Position numbers and translations under genes: made by a program | NCBI RefSeq assembly: GCF_025685545.1 | Contig: NZ_JAGSYC010000025.1 | Coordinates: 186,001-250,000 of the forward strand | Source: Granulicella paludicola | GTDB lineage: Bacteria > Acidobacteriota > Terriglobia > Terriglobales > Acidobacteriaceae | Direction: 5' to 3' | Length of the DNA: 64,000 bases | The notes under the pieces: generated by a model | Told to the model about the DNA's origin: nothing | The model's input: the letters and a program-made list of their open reading frames with translations, nothing else | The model's database searches: none | Part shown: positions 60,901-64,000 of the stretch, in pieces | Layout: each line of letters begins with the position of its first letter | Position numbering within the stretch: the stretch's first letter is position 1

Positions 60901-63900
60901 ACCGTTTCGATCTCCACGACGGCGCTGCCGCTGACGGTCTCCCCGGCGACGAGCACCCCGGTAACTGGCACGTATACGGCGGGCGGGACTTCGGGTTATT
61001 CGTCGGGTACGGCGAACACGACGGTTGTGGTGAACCAGGTCTCCAGCGCCGCGGACGCGGTAACGGCGGCGAACAAGACGACTACGGTCGGCACGGCCGA
61101 TCCTCTTACCTACAGCATCCCGGTGGTGACGGGAGTCCCCGCTCCTGCAGGCACGGTGACCTTTGCCAGCGGTTCGACGAATCTCGGTTCGGCGACATGG
61201 CCGGCGACGCCGACGACGGGCACCTGCCCGAGCGGCAGCGGCACCTGCTACCTGCTGGCTGACGCGCCTTCGCCGACGAACATTCCGCTGACGACTGCCC
61301 CGGCGACGAGCACGCCGATTACGGCGACCTACACAGCGACAGCGGCTTCGGGTTACGCCTCGGGCGCACCGACGACGACGGTGGTGGTGAACCCGGCCGG
61401 CGGCTCGGGCGACACGCTGACGGTGGCGACGAACCCGACAACGTTTGGAGCTTCGGACACACTTACCTTCAGCATCCCTGTGACCTCGGGCGCTCCGGCT
61501 CCCGCGGGTTCTGTGGTGTTCACGGTCGGTTCGACCTCGCTGGGTACGGCAACGTGGCCGGCGAGCCCGACGGCTTCGGGTGGGTATTACACGCTGTCGC
61601 TGACGACGTCTGCGCTCCCGGTCGGATCTCCGACGACGGTGGTAGGCACGTACACGGCGACGGCAGCTTCGGGCTACGGCTCGGCGGCTCCGCAGGCGAC
61701 GGTGACAGTGAACTCTGTCCCTCTGTCGAATGATGGCATCTCGGCTACGCCGAGCGCGACGACCTCGGGTAACACGGTGACGATCGTGTTCTCGGTGCCG
61801 ACGGTGAACGGTACGGCTCCGGCGACGACGTCTTCGGTGACGTTCACGTATGTTCCGAGCGGTTCGACGACGCCGGTTACGATTGCATCCGCAGTCAAGG
61901 GTGTGACGTCGAACGGCACAACGACGTATACGACGACGAGTTCGACACTGCCTGTGGGCACTGATACGGTGACGGGCACCTTTACCGGTGACACGAACTA
62001 TGCTGGCGGCGCGCTTTCGACGCCGGTGGCCATCTCTTCGAACTCGACCACGGACACGGTGACGGCGACCCCGGCAACGAACACGGTGGGTTCGACGGAG
62101 ACGATCACGTTCAGCATTCCGGTGGTAACCGGAGCGAGTGTGCCGACGGGTTCGGTGGCGTTTACCAGCGGCAGCACGAGCCTCGGCAACGCGACCTGGA
62201 ATAACCCCACGCCTGTGGCTTGCGGAACGGGCACCTGCTACACGATTTCGATTACGACGACGGCGTTGCCGTTGACGGTGGCTCCGAGCACGAGCACACC
62301 GGTGCTGGCGACGTATTCCTCCGGTACGGGTTCGGGCTATTCTTCGGCGACCGCGACGACGACCGTGGTGATCAACCAGGTTGCAGGCGGCGGCGATACG
62401 GTGGTTGCTGCCAGCGGGACGATCTCCGTGGGCAGCCCGGATGCTTTGACCTTCTATGTGCCTGTAGTTTCTGGCGCTCCTGTACCTTCGGGAACCGTGG
62501 CGTTCACCAGCGGATCGACGAACCTAGGTTCGGCGACCTGGCCAGCGAGCCCGGTGACGGGTAGCTGCGCTGCTGGCACCTGCTACATTCTGGCCGACTC
62601 GCCCACGCCGACGAACATTCCTCTGACGGTAGCTCCGGCGACGAGCTCGCCGGTGACGGCGACGTACACGGCGGGCTCGGGTTCGGGCTACGCTTCGACG
62701 ACGGCGACGACCTCGGTGGTTGTGACTCCGGCCTCTGGCACGGGCGACACGCTGACGGCTGCGCCGACGACGATTACCTATGGCGCTTCCGACACGCTGA
62801 CGTTCAGCATCCCCGTGGTCTCAGGAGCTCCGGCGCCGACCGGTACGGTGACGTACAGCGTAGGTACCACCACCCTGGGCACGGCTACATGGCCTGCGAA
62901 TCCGACGGCAACCGGCGGCGTGTATAGCCTGCCGTTTGCGACGACGAACCTGCCAGTTGGCAGTCCGACGACGGTTTCGGCGGCGTTTACTCCGTCCTCT
63001 GGCTCGGGTTACGGCACAGGAACGGCGACGACGACGGTGACAGTGAACCCTGTCCCTCTGTCGAATGATGGCATCTCGGCTACGCCGAGCGCGACGACCT
63101 CGGGCAACACGGTGACGATCGTGTTCTCGGTGCCGACGGTGAACGGTACGGCTCCGGCGACGACGTCCTCGGTGACGTTCACGTATGTTCCGAGCGGTTC
63201 GACAACGCCGGTCACGATTACATCCGCTGTCAAGGGTGTGACGGCGAACGGCACAACGACGTATACGACGACGAGCTCGACACTGCCTGTGGGCACTGAT
63301 ACGGTGACGGGAACGTTCACCGGCGACACGAACTATGCTGGCGGCGCGCTCTCGACGCCGGTGGCTATCTCTTCGAATTCCACGACGGACACGGTGACGG
63401 CGACCCCGGCGACGAACACGGTGGGATCGACGGAGACGATCACGTTCAGCATTCCGGTGGTAACCGGAGCGAGCGTGCCGACGGGTTCGGTGGCGTTTAC
63501 CAGCGGCAGCACGAGCCTTGGCAACGCGACCTGGGCTCTTCCGACGCCGGTAGCTTGCGGAACGGGCACCTGCTACACGATTTCGATTACGACGACGGCG
63601 TTGCCGTTGACGGTGGCTCCGAGCACGAGCACACCGGTGCTGGCGACGTATTCCTCCGGTACGGGTTCGGGCTATTCTTCGGCGACCGCGACGACGACCG
63701 TGGTGATCAACCAGGTTGCAGGCACGAGCGATGCGGTGACAGCGGCGAACAGCACGACAACGGTCGGCAGTGCCGATCCGCTGACGTTCAGCATTCCGGT
63801 GGTGAGCGGCGCTCCAGCCCCGACGGGTTCGGTCTCCTTCACCAGTGGGTCAACGAACCTTGGTTCGGCGACGTGGCCCGCGACGCCCACGACGGGAACC

Positions 63901-64000
63901 TGCCCCAACGGCACGGGTACCTGCTATCTGCTGGCGGATAACCCATCCCCGACGAACATTCCTCTGACGGTGGCACCGGCGACGAGCACCCCGGTGACGG
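57937..64000 (+). CDS. Giant secreted NHL-propeller and Ig-like repeat protein, incomplete at the window end
   Basis: An open frame of at least 2021 codons from the ATG at 57937 (GGAGAG upstream), with no stop before the window ends. The signal peptide ends AAKAQ at about residue 48. A choice-of-anchor-D/ASH-like domain (about 60-175) and six NHL-type units (about 178-568, each with (S/T)TxAG and GDGxxATAA) follow. A second ASH-like domain covers about 566-700. From about residue 705 there are twelve Ig-like (Big_3_5-type) domains of 105-118 residues. Several carry a paired-cysteine loop such as CPSGSGTCY, suggesting disulfides. It is probably cell-surface or secreted and adhesive. The C-terminus is not in the window. 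Confidence 0.85.
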   Translation, partial: MRYKHFFAPVASPSIRPVSAALKGHARKLLSTTIALTAMALSGSAAKAQTLSVNGVTDLYSSGYSNFAATQVGQSVTQNVPLLVSGGTVTITSFSIPAPATLASGAAARTQQFKTGALTGCTVGTAAAANAVCNISVTFTPAYVGYQTSPLTVVTNRGTFQFGLNGVGVGPQAVLMPGILSSIAGDGTASALAGSTAGTGTTYTGDGGQATAAQVNSHGFSFDALGNLYEAEFSALAVRKITAAGVISTVAGASGRGSCATTTGACGDGAAATAATFSKNLPDVAFDSAGNMYIADLGNNRVRRVDAVSGNITTIAGTGTQSETGDGKAATAATLNTPEAVVVDSQDNLYILDSNASVPTGGTTTPGATVRFIAHDTGFISTIAGVTATPCAAGTGQTCGDGGPATAANIGVAASFYVDQVTGNYWIVDKTANRIRYVSGSTVGSVAKGTITTVAGTGAQGYTGDGGAATAATFNQPHGIWVDPAGDLYISDRGNNVVRFVSSASGVVTTMAGGGATCTASGNGSCGDGTPANSATANLTPDDVRLDSFGNLYIADQTNFAIRKITQNPITLTFPTVPVGNTAGPLTASLVDIGSSTLTYTTPASGSNAAVTSADPDGSTTAAFAQANTTTCGPIYSTSTSGNTLGAGATCNFVVTFTPKTTAGNYTGTLIETDDSFNAGATGNTVYPTAATQLVSLVGAATQATATVGLATNPNPSTYNQSVALTSTVTGAGTLPTGTVTFTYTPTGSTTAVTIGTATISTTSGSSVATLNTSNLPVGTDTILATYNGDGTYVAGTKSGTVAQVVNLAPVSADTLTVSPSPATTGQTVTISFTVPTATGNTAPSAATSVTFTYTPPGSTTPITITAAVKGTTANGVTTYTTTTALLPIGTDTIIANFTGDANYATGSLSTPETVNAIGPVGQAVTVATNPTTVGSADTITYSIPVVIGSQVPTGSVSFVSGSTTLGSATFPATPTAVTCPVGTGNCYTVSISTTALPLTVSPATSTPVTGTYTAGGTSGYSSGTANTTVVVNQVSSAADAVTAANKTTTVGTADPLTYSIPVVTGVPAPAGTVTFASGSTNLGSATWPATPTTGTCPSGSGTCYLLADAPSPTNIPLTTAPATSTPITATYTATAASGYASGAPTTTVVVNPAGGSGDTLTVATNPTTFGASDTLTFSIPVTSGAPAPAGSVVFTVGSTSLGTATWPASPTASGGYYTLSLTTSALPVGSPTTVVGTYTATAASGYGSAAPQATVTVNSVPLSNDGISATPSATTSGNTVTIVFSVPTVNGTAPATTSSVTFTYVPSGSTTPVTIASAVKGVTSNGTTTYTTTSSTLPVGTDTVTGTFTGDTNYAGGALSTPVAISSNSTTDTVTATPATNTVGSTETITFSIPVVTGASVPTGSVAFTSGSTSLGNATWNNPTPVACGTGTCYTISITTTALPLTVAPSTSTPVLATYSSGTGSGYSSATATTTVVINQVAGGGDTVVAASGTISVGSPDALTFYVPVVSGAPVPSGTVAFTSGSTNLGSATWPASPVTGSCAAGTCYILADSPTPTNIPLTVAPATSSPVTATYTAGSGSGYASTTATTSVVVTPASGTGDTLTAAPTTITYGASDTLTFSIPVVSGAPAPTGTVTYSVGTTTLGTATWPANPTATGGVYSLPFATTNLPVGSPTTVSAAFTPSSGSGYGTGTATTTVTVNPVPLSNDGISATPSATTSGNTVTIVFSVPTVNGTAPATTSSVTFTYVPSGSTTPVTITSAVKGVTANGTTTYTTTSSTLPVGTDTVTGTFTGDTNYAGGALSTPVAISSNSTTDTVTATPATNTVGSTETITFSIPVVTGASVPTGSVAFTSGSTSLGNATWALPTPVACGTGTCYTISITTTALPLTVAPSTSTPVLATYSSGTGSGYSSATATTTVVINQVAGTSDAVTAANSTTTVGSADPLTFSIPVVSGAPAPTGSVSFTSGSTNLGSATWPATPTTGTCPNGTGTCYLLADNPSPTNIPLTVAPATSTPVT
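60358..64000 (+). repeat. Four-domain super-repeat in the giant protein
   Basis: Ig-like domains follow a B-C-D-E order three times: 60358-61716 (B, C, D, E), 61717-63051 (F, G, H, I) and 63052-64000 (J, K and partial L, then the window ends). F, G, H resemble B, C, D and recur as J, K, L. The period is 1335 bp (445 codons) between the second and third copies. F-G versus J-K differ by about 30 bases in about 660, mostly at third positions. Confidence 0.88.
62218..62388 (+). repeat. Exact 171-bp direct repeat, first copy (second at 63553-63723)
   Basis: I read identical bases at 62218-62388 and 63553-63723, from GCTTGCGGAACGGGC to AGGTTGCAGGC, exactly 1335 bp apart. It codes for the second half of an Ig-like domain (VACGTGTCYTIS... 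to ...VVINQVAG). The upstream half of the same domain pair has scattered silent differences, so identity is local. Confidence 0.9.

Noticed and set aside
58342-63914. Several minus-strand frames of 60-190 codons opposite the giant protein, some repeated (for example 61674-61994 and 63009-63329)
   Set aside because: They repeat because the sense gene repeats. Their Val/Thr/Pro-rich products are the reverse reading of Thr/Gly/Val codons, with no ribosome sites or signals.
60358-64000. CRISPR-like or satellite interpretation of the long direct repeats
   Set aside because: The repeats keep one open frame, encode Ig-like domains, and have no spacer structure of 30-40 bp.

Overview
The window is a 64 kb piece of a high-GC, Gram-negative chromosome. 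The best fit is subdivision-1 Acidobacteria (Terriglobia, the Granulicella/Terriglobus/Edaphobacter/Acidobacterium group). That placement is inferred from gene content: an Oar-like TonB-dependent receptor with an N-terminal carboxypeptidase-regulatory domain, a giant NHL plus Ig-like secreted protein, a GH79-type glycosidase, a DUF3761 protein, secreted proteins without known homologues, and intergenic spaces rich in short dispersed repeats. No rRNA, tRNA, CRISPR array, prophage, integrase or transposase was recognised.

Layout. 0-3 kb: a small membrane protein and a cupredoxin-like lipoprotein, divergent from a Tat-exported ferritin-like lipoprotein. 2.8-9.2 kb: NAD-type isocitrate dehydrogenase, an OprB-like porin, a YncE-like beta-propeller, a GH79-like glycosidase and a collagen-like lipoprotein. 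9.2-18.3 kb: mostly housekeeping genes (nrdR, a flippase-like membrane protein, a lytic transglycosylase, a Cof-type HAD phosphatase, thrC, a FUSC exporter, a DUF3761 protein, an EamA permease). 18.3-18.8 kb is a repeat-packed gap. 18.8-28.4 kb: M13 peptidase, an orphan secreted protein, rpsT, then the conserved phoH-ybeY-corC-era-GNAT run. 28.5-37.3 kb: M20 amidohydrolase, a divergent TetR/DHA2-MFS pair with a palindromic operator, an NtrY/NtrX-like two-component pair and alanine dehydrogenase. 37.3-41.6 kb: a polytopic membrane protein, mreB and an acyltransferase. 41.6-45.7 kb: uronate catabolism (kduD, cupin, kduI, kdgK, KDPG aldolase). 45.7-52.7 kb: a tripartite RND efflux operon divergent from a LysR regulator. 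53-64 kb: a TonB-dependent receptor and a giant repeat-built surface protein, transcribed divergently from an 820-bp region.

How the genes work together. The Kdu/Kdg cluster would turn 5-keto-4-deoxyuronate (from pectin or other uronates) into pyruvate and glyceraldehyde-3-phosphate. The GH79-like enzyme, the porin and the TonB receptor fit the same polysaccharide-using lifestyle. Two efflux systems each lie beside a divergent regulator with a visible operator-like palindrome. PhoH, YbeY, Era and S20 form a ribosome-maturation neighbourhood.

The most unusual signals are non-coding or repeat-based. (1) The open-ended protein from 57937 is built from a four-domain super-repeat of about 1335 bp and contains an exact 171-bp duplication. 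(2) A compact three-hairpin RNA element with a possible loop-loop contact lies in its leader. (3) Two copies of a 250-345 bp intergenic element lie at 18.3 and 52.7 kb. (4) Short dispersed elements ending in ATGACA recur between genes, and one has become the 3' end of ybeY.
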